Below are positions 6,845 to 13,383 of a stretch of 14,551 bases of DNA, in pieces. Below the pieces are notes generated by a model that saw only the letters and a list, made by a program, of their open reading frames with translations, was not told where the DNA came from and searched no databases. Both the position numbers and the translations under genes were made by a program. The stretch is from CAYLSO01 sp964386525. GTDB lineage: Bacteria; Eisenbacteria; RBG-16-71-46; DASYSL01. Each line of letters starts with the position of its first letter. Position 1 is the first letter of the stretch. Where the stretch lies: the NCBI GenBank assembly GCA_964386525.1, contig CAYLSO010000014.1, positions 1 to 14,551 of the forward strand, in the 5' to 3' direction.

Positions 6845-7783
6845 ATGAAGCGCGTCAGCATCATCGGCAGCGGGAACGTCGGCGGCAACACCGCGTTCTT
6901 CCTCGCGGAGAACGGCACCGCCTCCGTCACGCTCGTCGACATCAAGGAGGGCGTCCCCAAGGGGAAGGCCCTCGACATGATGGAAGCCGGGCCGCTGCGC
7001 GGCTACGACACCAACATCGACGGCATCAGCGACATCGCCGCCATCGCCGGCAGCGACATCGTGGTGCTCGCCGCCGGCCGCGTGCGCAAGCCCGGCGAGC
7101 AGCGGGCCGACGTCTACCAGGACAACGCCGGCGTCGTGCTCGCCGTTTGCGAGACGGTGCGCCAGCTCTGCCCGCAGGCGGTGGTCGTCAACCTCGTCGA
7201 GCCGATCGACGCCATCACGCTCCTGGCCCAGGAAGCCCTCGGCTTCGACCGCTTCCGCGTGCTCGGCATCGGCGGCCTGCTCACCTCGACGCGCATCCGC
7301 CACCTGGTGGCGCAGGCGCTGGGGGTGTCGCCGCGCGAGACCACGGCGCTGGTGATCGGCCCGCACCGTGGCAGCATGGTGGTGCTCAAGGACACCATCC
7401 GCATCTCCGGCATCCCGGTGGCCAAGATCCTCGGCGAGGAGCGCCTCGACGCGATCATCGCCGAGGCCCGCGGGGCCGGCGACACCATCCTCGAGCTGGC
7501 CCAGGCCTCGACCGCGTTCTACGCGCCCAGCGCCGCGGCGGTGGCGCTCCTGGAGGCCGTCGCGCGCGACACCCACGTCATCCTGCCGGTCTCGATGCGG
7601 CTGGAGGGCGAGTACGGCGTCGAGGGGCTGTGCGTCGGCGTGCCCGCGCAGATCGGGGCGGCGGGCGTCGAGAAGATCCTCGAGCTGAAGCTCAGCGACG
7701 CCGAGCGGCGCGCTTTCGACCAGGCCGTGACCGAGCTGCGGACGGCCCTCGCGAACAAGCCACGGCCGCGGCCGGCAAAGTAA
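6845..7783 (+). CDS. Divergent malate/lactate dehydrogenase paralogue lacking key catalytic residues
   Basis: A 312-residue, full-length, uninterrupted member of the LDH-like malate dehydrogenase fold. The NAD site is intact: IIGSGNVGG (residues 6-14) and Asp32 at the end of strand 2. In the active site, the two substrate-loop arginines (Arg81, Arg87 in RKPGEQR), a further Arg (Arg150) and the catalytic His (His174) remain. The conserved Asn-Pro has become Glu119-Pro120 (VNLVEPID), the catalytic Asp of the LDxxR motif is Thr147 (LLTSTR), and GGHGD is replaced by GPHRGS. Loss of the Asp-His relay suggests a changed reaction or a non-catalytic subunit. It ends 10 nt before the canonical paralogue, so the two are surely co-transcribed. 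A G-run precedes the ATG. This is not a pseudogene, because length and frame are preserved. Confidence 0.88.
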   Translation: MKRVSIIGSGNVGGNTAFFLAENGTASVTLVDIKEGVPKGKALDMMEAGPLRGYDTNIDGISDIAAIAGSDIVVLAAGRVRKPGEQRADVYQDNAGVVLAVCETVRQLCPQAVVVNLVEPIDAITLLAQEALGFDRFRVLGIGGLLTSTRIRHLVAQALGVSPRETTALVIGPHRGSMVVLKDTIRISGIPVAKILGEERLDAIIAEARGAGDTILELAQASTAFYAPSAAAVALLEAVARDTHVILPVSMRLEGEYGVEGLCVGVPAQIGAAGVEKILELKLSDAERRAFDQAVTELRTALANKPRPRPAK

Positions 7784-7793
7784 GGGGGCGGAC

Positions 7794-8738
7794 ATGCCCA
7801 GGAAGAAGGTCAGCATCATCGGGGCGGGCAACGTCGGCGCCACCGCCACCTACTACATCGCCGAAAAGGTCATCGCCGACCTCGTTATGATCGACGTCGC
7901 CGAGGGCATGACCCGCGCCAAGGGTCTCGACTTCCTCCACGCCGGCCCGCTGCGCGGCTACGACGTGCCCATCTTCGGCACCGGGGACTACACGCAGGTC
8001 GCCGACAGCGACGTGGTGGTGATCACGGCCGGGCTGGCGCGCAAGCCCGGCATGGACCGCATGGACCTGCTCAAGGCCAACACCGAGATCGTGCGCACCG
8101 CCGCGCGGCACATCGCCCGCCACGCGCCCAACGCCACGGTCATCGTCGTCACCAACCCGCTCGACGTCATGTGCCACGTCGCTCTGCGCGCCACGGGTTT
8201 CGCGCTCAGCCGCGTGATCGGCATGGCCGGCATCCTCGACGCGGCGCGCCTGCGCTTCTTCGTCGCCGAGGCGCTGGGCTGCGCGCTCTCCTCGGTGCAC
8301 GCCATGGTGCTGGGCGGCCACGGCGATCAGATGGTGCCGCTGCCCCGCTACACGACGGTGGCCGGCGTGCCCATCACCGAGCTGATGGACAAGGCGGCCA
8401 TCGACAAGCTCATGGAACGCACGCGCAAGGGCGGGGCCGAGATCGTCGGCTACCTGAAGACCGGCTCGGCCTACTACGCGCCGGCGGCGGCGGCGGCCGA
8501 GATGGTGGAAGCCATCCTCACCGACCGCAAGCACCTGGCGCCGTGCGCCGCGTACCTGCGCGGCGAGTACGGCATCGACGACCTGTACATCGGCGTGCCG
8601 GTGATCCTCGGCCGCCACGGCGTCGAGCAGATCCTGGAGCTGGAGCTCAGCGACGCCGAGCGGGCGGAGCTGGCGACCTCGGCCGCCGCCGTGCGCAAGG
8701 GCGTGGACGAGCTGAACACGTTCTTCAAGGTGGCGTAG
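7794..8738 (+). CDS. mdh: Malate dehydrogenase, LDH-like type
   Basis: A 314-residue NAD-dependent enzyme converting malate and oxaloacetate in the TCA cycle, in the cytosol. The sequence has the complete set: IIGAGNVGA (residues 8-16), Asp35 selecting NAD, the mobile loop AGLARKPGMDRMDLL with Arg83 and Arg89 (Arg rather than Gln at the specificity position favours malate over lactate), Asn121-Pro122, Asp149 and Arg152 in GILDAARLR, and His176 in GGHGDQMVPL. The length is normal for the prokaryotic LDH-like malate dehydrogenases. A GGGGGCGG run lies just upstream of the ATG. It follows the divergent paralogue by 10 nt; the two align end to end and probably arose by tandem duplication. Confidence 0.94.
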   Translation: MPRKKVSIIGAGNVGATATYYIAEKVIADLVMIDVAEGMTRAKGLDFLHAGPLRGYDVPIFGTGDYTQVADSDVVVITAGLARKPGMDRMDLLKANTEIVRTAARHIARHAPNATVIVVTNPLDVMCHVALRATGFALSRVIGMAGILDAARLRFFVAEALGCALSSVHAMVLGGHGDQMVPLPRYTTVAGVPITELMDKAAIDKLMERTRKGGAEIVGYLKTGSAYYAPAAAAAEMVEAILTDRKHLAPCAAYLRGEYGIDDLYIGVPVILGRHGVEQILELELSDAERAELATSAAAVRKGVDELNTFFKVA

Positions 8739-8759
8739 CCGGCGGGACCGGCGGGAGGG

Positions 8760-8785
8760 CCGCCCCGCCGCGGTTCCCGGGGCGG
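8760..8785 (+). terminator. Hairpin after mdh
   Basis: CCGCCCCG (8760-8767) pairs perfectly with CGGGGCGG (8778-8785) around a 10-nt loop, 21 nt after the mdh stop and before the next gene. No T-tract follows. Confidence 0.45.
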
Positions 8786-8794
8786 GGGCGGAGC

Positions 8795-8823
8795 GAGACA
8801 CCGCCGCCGGGCTTTGCTACCAT
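8795..8823 (+). promoter_or_regulatory. Possible promoter giving a nearly leaderless thioredoxin-TPR transcript
   Basis: GAGACA (8795-8800) and TACCAT (8818-8823) are 17 nt apart, each matching 4/6 consensus. Transcription would begin at about the ATG (8831). That fits the absence of a Shine-Dalgarno sequence in front of this gene. Confidence 0.35.
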
Positions 8824-8830
8824 CCCGCCC

Positions 8831-10219
8831 ATGAAGACCTCCCGCCTCGCCCAGTTGCTCCTGGCCGCGTCGCTGGTCGCCGCGCTGTCGCTCGCCGCGC
8901 ACTCCGCCGAAGCCGCCAAGACCCCGAGCAAGCCCAAGCCGGCCGCCGCGCACGCGGCCCAGCCCGCCGTCCCCTTCCTCGAGGACGATTACCCCGAGGC
9001 GCTCGCGCAGGCGCGGGCCCGCAAGGTGCCGATCTTCATCGAAGCCTGGGCCCCGTGGTGACACACGTGCCGCGCCATGAGGGCCAATGTCTTCACGGAC
9101 AAGTCCCTGGCGCGGCAAGCCGGACGGTTCGTCTGGCTGGCGATGAACACCGAGCAGGCGGTCAACGCGCCGCTGCGTAAGAAGTTCCCGGTCGCCGCGC
9201 TGCCCAGCTATCTCGTCGTCGACCCCGAAGACGAGAAGATCGCCCTGCGCTGGGTCGGCGGCGCCACCGTGCCGCAGCTGCACAAGCTGCTCGACGACGG
9301 GGTGGCGGCGGTGGAGCGCAAGCCCGGCGCCAGCGGCCTGGACGCGCTGCTCGCCACGGCCGACGGTCACTACGCCGCGCAGGAGGATTCGGCCGCGGCG
9401 GTGGCGTACCGCGAAGTGCTGGCGCAGGCGCCGGCCGACTGGCCGCAACGCGCCCGCGTGTTGGACGCTCTGCTCTTCGCGCAGCAGATGGCGGACGACA
9501 ACCCCGCCTGCCTGGCGCTGGCCCAGGCCGAGCTGCCGCGCTACCGCGGCACGCCCACCGGCCTGGGCCTGACGCTCGGCGGACTCGACGCGGCGCTGGC
9601 GCTGCCGGCCGAGAATCCCGACCGCGCCAAGCTGGTCGCCGGGTTCGAGGCGGCGGCCCGGGCCGCCCGCGCCGACACGGCGCTCAAGGTCTCCGACGAC
9701 GACCGCTCGAGCGTTTACGGCACGCTGGTGGCGGCGCGCGACGACGCCGGCGACACGACCGGCAAGAAGGCGCTGGCCGGCGAGTGGGCCGATTTCCTCG
9801 ACGCGGCAGCGGCGCGCGCCACGACGCCCGAGCAGCGCACGGTCTACGACTCGCACCGGCTCACCGCCTGCATCCAGGCGGGCACGCCGGAGCGCGTCGT
9901 GCCCGTCCTCCAGGCGGCGGAGCGCGACCTGCCCGACGACTACAATCCGCCGGCGCGGCTGGCGCTCGCCTACAAGGCGCTGAAGCAGTACGACGACGCG
10001 CTGGCGGCGTCCGACCGGGCCCTGGCCAGGGTGTACGGGCCGCGTCAGTTGGTCGTGCTGCAGGCGCGCGCCGACATCTACGCCGAGCAGGGCGACCAGG
10101 CGAGCGCGCGGCGCACCCTCGAGGAGGCCCTCGTCGTCGCCGCGGCGCTGCCGGCCGGGCAGCGCTCGGAGCGCCAGATCGCCGCGCTCAAGAAGAAGCT
10201 GGAGGGGATGCAGCCGTAG
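8831..10219 (+). CDS. Secreted selenocysteine-containing thioredoxin-like protein with TPR region
   Basis: The 463-codon frame is continuous except for a TGA at 9059-9061 (codon 77). A signal peptide (residues 1 to about 28, ending AEA) precedes a thioredoxin-like domain. In it, IEAWAPW-TGA-HTCRAMRANVF puts TGA exactly at the first Cys of the CxxC motif, with Cys80 as the resolving residue. The rest of the fold follows in frame, including FPVAALPSYLVVDPE with the cis-Pro, so reading evidently continues through the TGA. The C-terminal part (about 160-460) is helical and TPR-like (YNPPARLALAYKALKQYDDALAASDRAL, split over one repeat). UxxC thioredoxin-fold selenoproteins are a known type. The protein should be periplasmic and redox active. 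A gene caller would report only 9077-10219, which removes the signal peptide and active site. A nonsense mutation is the alternative, but the exact Cys position and the downstream stem-loop argue against it. Confidence 0.85.
9059..9061 (+). other. Recoded UGA (selenocysteine) codon
   Basis: In-frame TGA at residue 77, in the context A-P-W-TGA-H-T-C-R. Both sides of the codon encode one thioredoxin fold. TGA is used as an ordinary stop elsewhere in the window (ketosynthase, dtxR-like and feoA genes), so this is site-specific recoding rather than an altered genetic code. Confidence 0.82.
9068..9117 (+). promoter_or_regulatory. Candidate bacterial SECIS stem-loop
   Basis: Starting 6 nt after the TGA, TGCCGCGCC (9068-9076) pairs perfectly with GGCGCGGCA (9109-9117). 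Inside, AGGG (9080-9083) pairs with CCCT (9105-9108), leaving a 3-nt bulge on the 5' side. Further in, TGTC (9088-9091) pairs with GACA (9098-9101), closing the hexaloop TTCACG. The apical loop lies about 31-36 nt after the TGA, within the range known for bacterial SECIS elements, which lie in the coding region directly after the codon and are bound by SelB. The loop lacks the G in its first two positions that many bacterial SECIS loops have, so the exact apical fold is uncertain. Confidence 0.6.
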
Positions 10220-10236
10220 CCGCCGGTCGCGGCGGC
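10219..10236 (+). terminator. Hairpin after the thioredoxin-TPR gene
   Basis: A 7-bp stem (10219-10225 with 10230-10236) closes a GTCG tetraloop immediately at the stop codon. It is short and has no T-tract, so it may only attenuate read-through into the transporter gene. Confidence 0.3.
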
Positions 10237-10290
10237 CGCACGCGCCGCGCCGGTCGCGCCCACGCAGTCCAACCGCGGAGAACCCCCGAC

Positions 10291-11751
10291 ATGGCCGCTG
10301 CCGACGCCGTCGCGACGCCGAAGAAGGAAGGCATGTTCGCCCAGATGGCGCGCATGTCGCGCGCCTTCTGGATGGTGAACGTCATGGAGATGATCGAGCG
10401 CCTCGCCTACTACGGCGTGCGCGTCGTCGTCCCCATCTACATCGCCCAGGCCGACGAGCCGGGCGGACTGCACTTCACGATGGGGCAGAAGGCGGTCATC
10501 TACATGTGGTGGGCGGCGGTGCAGGCGGGCGTGCCCGTGTTCTCCGGCGGTTTCGCCGACCGCCTCGGCTACAAGAAGACCATCGCCGTGGCCACCTGCA
10601 TCACCATCCTCGGCTACATCCTGATGGCCACGCAGCGCGAGTATCTGCCGTTCCTGCTCGGCGCCTGCACGGTCGGCCTCGGCACGGCGATCTTCAAGCC
10701 GGGCCTGCAGGGCACGCTGGTGCGCACGCTCGACGACCGGACCTCGTCGGTCGGCTGGGGCGCGTTCTACATGGTGGTGAACATCGGCGGCTTCCTCGGA
10801 CCGCCCCTGGCCCACTTCCTGGTCGGCCTCTCCTGGCCGATGGTGTTCTTCGGCTCGGCCACCATCCTGTCGCTCAACTTCCTCATGCTCTTCACCTACC
10901 CGCCGGTGTCGGCGGGCGGCGTGCAGCGGGGCGGCCCCTGGGAGATCATCAAGCTCACCGTCAGCAACCTGGTGAAGCCGAAGCTCATCACCTTCATCCT
11001 CATCATGGCCGGCTTCTGGCTGATGTTCATGCAGCTCTTCGACCTGCTGCCCAACTTCATCGTGGACTGGACCGACTCGCGGGCCATCGTGCAGGCCCTG
11101 CACCTGCCGAAGATGTTCACCACCGAGTCGGCGCGCGGCACCATGATCGCGCAGGAGTGGCTGATCAACGCCAACGCCGGGCTGATCGTGCTGTGCGTGG
11201 TGTGGGTGTCGTGGCTCGCGTCGCGCATGAAGCGGGTGCACTCGATCTTCGTCGGCATCTGCATCGCCTCGATCGGGCTCCTGGTGGCCGGCTTCAGCAT
11301 GGCCGGCGCGATGTGCGTGCTCGGCATCCTGTGCTTCTCGCTCGGCGAGATGCTCTCCTCGCCCAAGATGAACGAGTACCTCGGGGTCATCGCGCCCGAG
11401 GGCCAGAAGGCCCTCTACATGGGCTACGCCAACATGCCGTTCGCCATCGGCTGGGTGATCGGCTCGTTCATGGGCGGCAACCTGTACGAGAAGATGGGCG
11501 AGAAGGCGATGCTGGCGCTGCGCTACCTCGGGCAGCACGGCGGGGTGCCGGCGGGGGTGGAGCGAACCAACGCCATGGAGGCGCTGCAGAGGGCCACCGG
11601 GCTGGATGCCAACACCGCCACCAAGCTCTTGTGGGACACCTACCACCCGTACCAGGTCTGGTACCCGTTCGTGACCCTCGGGTTCGTCGCCGCGCTGGGC
11701 ATCGGGCTGTATTCGTGGTGGATCTCGAAGGACGCGAAGGCGAACGTGTAG
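10291..11751 (+). CDS. MFS transporter of the proton-dependent oligopeptide (POT/PTR)-like type
   Basis: A 486-residue polytopic inner-membrane protein with about 12 hydrophobic segments. Helix 1 carries VMEMIERLAYYG (Glu32, Glu35, Arg36 and the following YYG), which matches the ExxERFxYYG signature of POT transporters. The loop after helix 2 has GGFADRLGYKK, the MFS motif A form. Further family-like blocks are FKPGLQGTLVRT and the late SSPKMNEYLG. Proton-coupled uptake of small peptides is the family expectation; the substrate cannot be read here, and this subgroup is divergent from characterised DtpA or YdgR. I start at ATG 10291, preceded by GGAG about 12 nt upstream; the upstream extension of the frame has no membrane-protein character. 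It follows the thioredoxin-TPR gene by 71 nt and ends at a strong hairpin. Confidence 0.88.
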   Translation: MAAADAVATPKKEGMFAQMARMSRAFWMVNVMEMIERLAYYGVRVVVPIYIAQADEPGGLHFTMGQKAVIYMWWAAVQAGVPVFSGGFADRLGYKKTIAVATCITILGYILMATQREYLPFLLGACTVGLGTAIFKPGLQGTLVRTLDDRTSSVGWGAFYMVVNIGGFLGPPLAHFLVGLSWPMVFFGSATILSLNFLMLFTYPPVSAGGVQRGGPWEIIKLTVSNLVKPKLITFILIMAGFWLMFMQLFDLLPNFIVDWTDSRAIVQALHLPKMFTTESARGTMIAQEWLINANAGLIVLCVVWVSWLASRMKRVHSIFVGICIASIGLLVAGFSMAGAMCVLGILCFSLGEMLSSPKMNEYLGVIAPEGQKALYMGYANMPFAIGWVIGSFMGGNLYEKMGEKAMLALRYLGQHGGVPAGVERTNAMEALQRATGLDANTATKLLWDTYHPYQVWYPFVTLGFVAALGIGLYSWWISKDAKANV

Positions 11752-11760
11752 CGGGCGTGG

Positions 11761-11790
11761 GGGCGGCCCCAGCGAAGACTTGGGCCGCCC
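11761..11790 (+). terminator. Terminator hairpin after the POT-like transporter
   Basis: GGGCGGCCC (11761-11769) pairs perfectly with GGGCCGCCC (11782-11790) around a 12-nt loop, 9 nt after the transporter stop. The T-tract is poor but placement is good. Confidence 0.6.
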
Positions 11791-11839
11791 GCGCTCTGTC
11801 GCAACCCTGTTCAGTGGATGCCCGTCGAGGAGGGATCGA

Positions 11840-12556
11840 ATGAAGCGGATCGGGATGGCCGGCGGGCTCGTGTGGATCGTAGGGGTTCTGGCTGGCCCTG
11901 CTCTGGCCCAGCACGCGGGTGAGACGCAGGCCCGCGTGCCCGAGCTGACCGCCTTCCACGAAGTCATCTACCCCATGTGGCACACCGCCTGGCCGGCGCG
12001 CGACACGACGATGCTGCGCGAGCTGTGGCCGGACATCCAGAAGCACATCGCCGCCGTCGGGAAGGCGGAGATGACCGGCATCCTGCTTGACAATCAGGAC
12101 GTCTGGAAGAAGGGCCTGGAGCGGCTCCAGGCGGCGGAGAAGGCCTACGGCGCCGCGCTCGAGACGGGGACCGTCGAAGATAAGCTGGCGGCCGCCGAGG
12201 AGATGCACTCGGCGTACGAAGGCCTGGCGCGCGCCATCCGGCCGGTGATACCGGAGCTCGCCCAGTTCCACGCGGTGCTGTACCGGATCTACCATTACTA
12301 TCTGCCCGACAAGGATCAGAAGGCGCTCGTCGAGGTCCTGCCCGAGCTGACCGCCGAGATGGACACGCTGAACCACGCCACGCTGCCCAAGCGGTTCGCC
12401 GATCAGAAGAAGGGATTCGAGAAGGCGCGTGCGAACCTCTCGCGCGGGGTGGACAAGGTCGCCAAGGCGGCGCCGAAGGCCGACTGGGCGAAGACCGAGA
12501 AGGCCATCGAGGAGATGCACTCGGCGTATCAGGCGGTGGAGAAGGTCTTCGACTGA
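11840..12556 (+). CDS. Secreted helical protein of two tandem 104-residue His/Glu-containing repeats
   Basis: A 238-residue exported protein with a signal peptide ending ALAQ (cleavage near residue 24). The mature chain is almost entirely helical and consists of two repeats with exactly the same spacing: PELTAFHEVIYPMWHTAWP (34-52) matches PELAQFHAVLYRIYHYYLP (138-156), and EEMHSAYEGL (120-129) matches EEMHSAYQAV (224-233). Conserved His40/His144, His48/His152 and the EEMHxAY His123/His227 lie on what would be the first and last helices of a four-helix bundle. They could bind a metal or haem; this is inference. GAGGAGG stands just before the ATG at 11840. I do not recognise the family. It precedes the metal regulator and Feo genes, from which hairpins separate it, so a metal-linked periplasmic role is only suggested. 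Confidence 0.82.
   Translation: MKRIGMAGGLVWIVGVLAGPALAQHAGETQARVPELTAFHEVIYPMWHTAWPARDTTMLRELWPDIQKHIAAVGKAEMTGILLDNQDVWKKGLERLQAAEKAYGAALETGTVEDKLAAAEEMHSAYEGLARAIRPVIPELAQFHAVLYRIYHYYLPDKDQKALVEVLPELTAEMDTLNHATLPKRFADQKKGFEKARANLSRGVDKVAKAAPKADWAKTEKAIEEMHSAYQAVEKVFD
12197..12528 (+). repeat. Direct 20-bp repeat marking the internal gene duplication
   Basis: The 20 bases at 12197-12216 recur identically at 12509-12528, 312 nt (104 codons) later. They encode EEMHSAY in both copies. Most of the rest of the two units has diverged at DNA level, so this block is either under strong constraint or was recently converted. Confidence 0.8.
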
Positions 12557-12576
12557 GAGGTGGCGGGGGCGGAGTC

Positions 12577-12607
12577 GGCCGGAGCCCGGACCGGACGGGT
12601 CCCGGCC
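12577..12607 (+). terminator. Terminator hairpin after the repeat protein gene
   Basis: 12577-12588 pairs with 12596-12607 over 12 positions with one mismatch and one G-T wobble, around a 7-nt loop. It begins 20 nt after the stop codon. Confidence 0.6.
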
Positions 12608-12658
12608 TGAGGCAGGGGCGCGACACGCCAATGGAATCTTTTGTCTACCAAACCATTA

Positions 12659-12690
12659 GGGGGCTTCGCCGGACTCCGCGGCGAGCCCCC
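12659..12690 (+). terminator. Second hairpin in the intergenic region before the dtxR-like gene
   Basis: GGGGGC-TCGCC (12659-12664 and 12666-12670, with one bulged T) pairs with GGCGA-GCCCCC (12680-12690). A partly T-rich stretch follows. It could be a second terminator protecting the regulator promoter from read-through, or an attenuator. Confidence 0.5.
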
Positions 12691-12729
12691 TTGGCCGTCT
12701 TCTTGCCCCAGCCCATTGAGGTGCTTGCC

Positions 12730-12755
12730 GATAATAGTTAAGCTACATTAACAAT
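12730..12755 (+). promoter_or_regulatory. Candidate metal-responsive operator overlapping a -10-like box
   Basis: GTTAA (12737-12741) and TTAAC (12748-12752) form a perfect inverted repeat with a 6-nt spacer, extended by outer AT/AT after one mismatch. The site lies in an AT-rich island within otherwise GC-rich DNA and directly follows GATAAT (12730-12735), a good -10 match. No convincing -35 box is seen at 17 nt. DtxR-family repressors bind AT-rich palindromes that cover their own promoters, so autoregulation of the regulator-feoAB operon is the natural reading. Confidence 0.5.
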
Positions 12756-12813
12756 CTTGAGCGAGCCGCCCGGCACCTCGTCGCGGCACTCCGCGCCACC
12801 CGCTCTCTCCGAC

Positions 12814-12818
12814 AGGAG
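12814..12818 (+). promoter_or_regulatory. Ribosome binding site deciding the TTG start of the dtxR-like gene
   Basis: AGGAG with a 7-nt spacer to TTG 12826. The in-frame TTG at 12757 has no such site and falls at the edge of the operator. Confidence 0.65.
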
Positions 12819-12825
12819 CCCCGCG

Positions 12826-13383
12826 TTGGAAATCTGGAGCCGCTTCGCCAAGAAGGAAGTCTCGCACTCGATGGCGCACTACCTGCAGGCCGTGGCGGCC
12901 CTCAAGCTGGAGAAGGGCTTCGTGCGCGTCGGCGACGTCGCCGAGAAGCTGGGCGTGTCGAAGAGCGGGGTGACCTCGATGCTGCGCACCCTGCACGGCC
13001 GCGGCTACGTGGACCACGAGCGCTACGCCTGCGTCGAGCTGACGCCGGCGGGCAAGCAGCTCGCCGAGCGCACCGAGTCGAACCGCCGCGTGCTCACCGT
13101 GTTCCTCAGCGAGACGCTCGGCGTGCCGGAGGAAGTCGCCGCCGAGGACGCCTGCATGATCGAGCACCTGGTCAGCCCGCAGGTGATGGTCGAGCTGCTG
13201 CGCCTGACGTCTTTCATGCGCTCCGACCACCCGGACGCGGCCCGCTTCCGCGCCGCTTTCCGCGCCAGCCCGGCGTGCGGCGTCGGGGCCGCCGGCGGCT
13301 GTGACATCTGCGAGACGGCCTGCTTGCACGAGGCGCTGGCCGGCGACGGCGAGCCCGTCGCGCGCCGCAAGGCGGGCGCGTGA
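12826..13383 (+). CDS. DtxR/MntR-family metal-dependent regulator with Cys-rich tail
   Basis: A 185-residue transcription factor. A winged helix occupies about residues 12-80 (recognition helix near VSKSGVTSMLRTL, wing RYACVELTPAG). The metal-binding and dimerisation domain is about 84-135. DACMIEHLVS places Cys110, Glu113 and His114 on the primary-site Cys102, Glu105 and His106 of DtxR, which favours an iron-type sensor over the manganese-type MntR. The ancillary-site residues of DtxR (His79, Glu83, His98) appear as Arg, Thr and Ala. The C-terminal SH3 domain of DtxR is absent and is replaced by a short tail with Cys151, Cys159, Cys162 and Cys166. The start is TTG with AGGAG 7 nt upstream. 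The stop overlaps feoA as GTGA, so it is co-translated with the Feo genes it presumably represses. Confidence 0.88.
   Translation: MEIWSRFAKKEVSHSMAHYLQAVAALKLEKGFVRVGDVAEKLGVSKSGVTSMLRTLHGRGYVDHERYACVELTPAGKQLAERTESNRRVLTVFLSETLGVPEEVAAEDACMIEHLVSPQVMVELLRLTSFMRSDHPDAARFRAAFRASPACGVGAAGGCDICETACLHEALAGDGEPVARRKAGA

Noticed and set aside
6845..7783. First malate dehydrogenase-like gene as a pseudogene
   Set aside because: Full length, no frameshift or stop, normal codon use, intact NAD site, probable promoter and close coupling to the next gene. The changes are confined to a few active-site positions.
9059..9061. TGA reassigned to Trp or Gly throughout the genome
   Set aside because: TGA ends the ketosynthase, desaturase, dtxR-like and feoA genes at natural lengths, so it works as a stop. 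The codon also falls on a Cys position, not on Trp or Gly.
9098..9106. GGAC-AA-GTCC palindrome as the SECIS hairpin
   Set aside because: A 2-nt loop is too tight, and the nested structure with the 9-bp outer stem explains the region better.
9077..10219. Separate gene starting at ATG 9077
   Set aside because: The start lies inside the thioredoxin active-site helix, would leave a headless domain without signal peptide, and has no ribosome binding site. The upstream frame supplies the missing half of the fold.
10078..11967. Long minus-strand open frame (629 codons) opposite the POT-like transporter
   Set aside because: His/Asp/Arg-rich shadow of a clear membrane protein gene; no domain, signal or family pattern. 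The same applies to the minus-strand frames at 6476-7849, 7692-8801 and 8474-9856.
12659..12690. Riboswitch or small RNA upstream of the regulator
   Set aside because: Only a single bulged stem with partial T-richness after it; no known riboswitch core or conserved junction is visible, so a terminator is the simpler call.
12757..12825. Upstream TTG start for the dtxR-like regulator
   Set aside because: The extra 23 residues are Ser/Pro-rich with no family match, and the TTG lies at the edge of the operator. The TTG at 12826 has AGGAG at ideal spacing.
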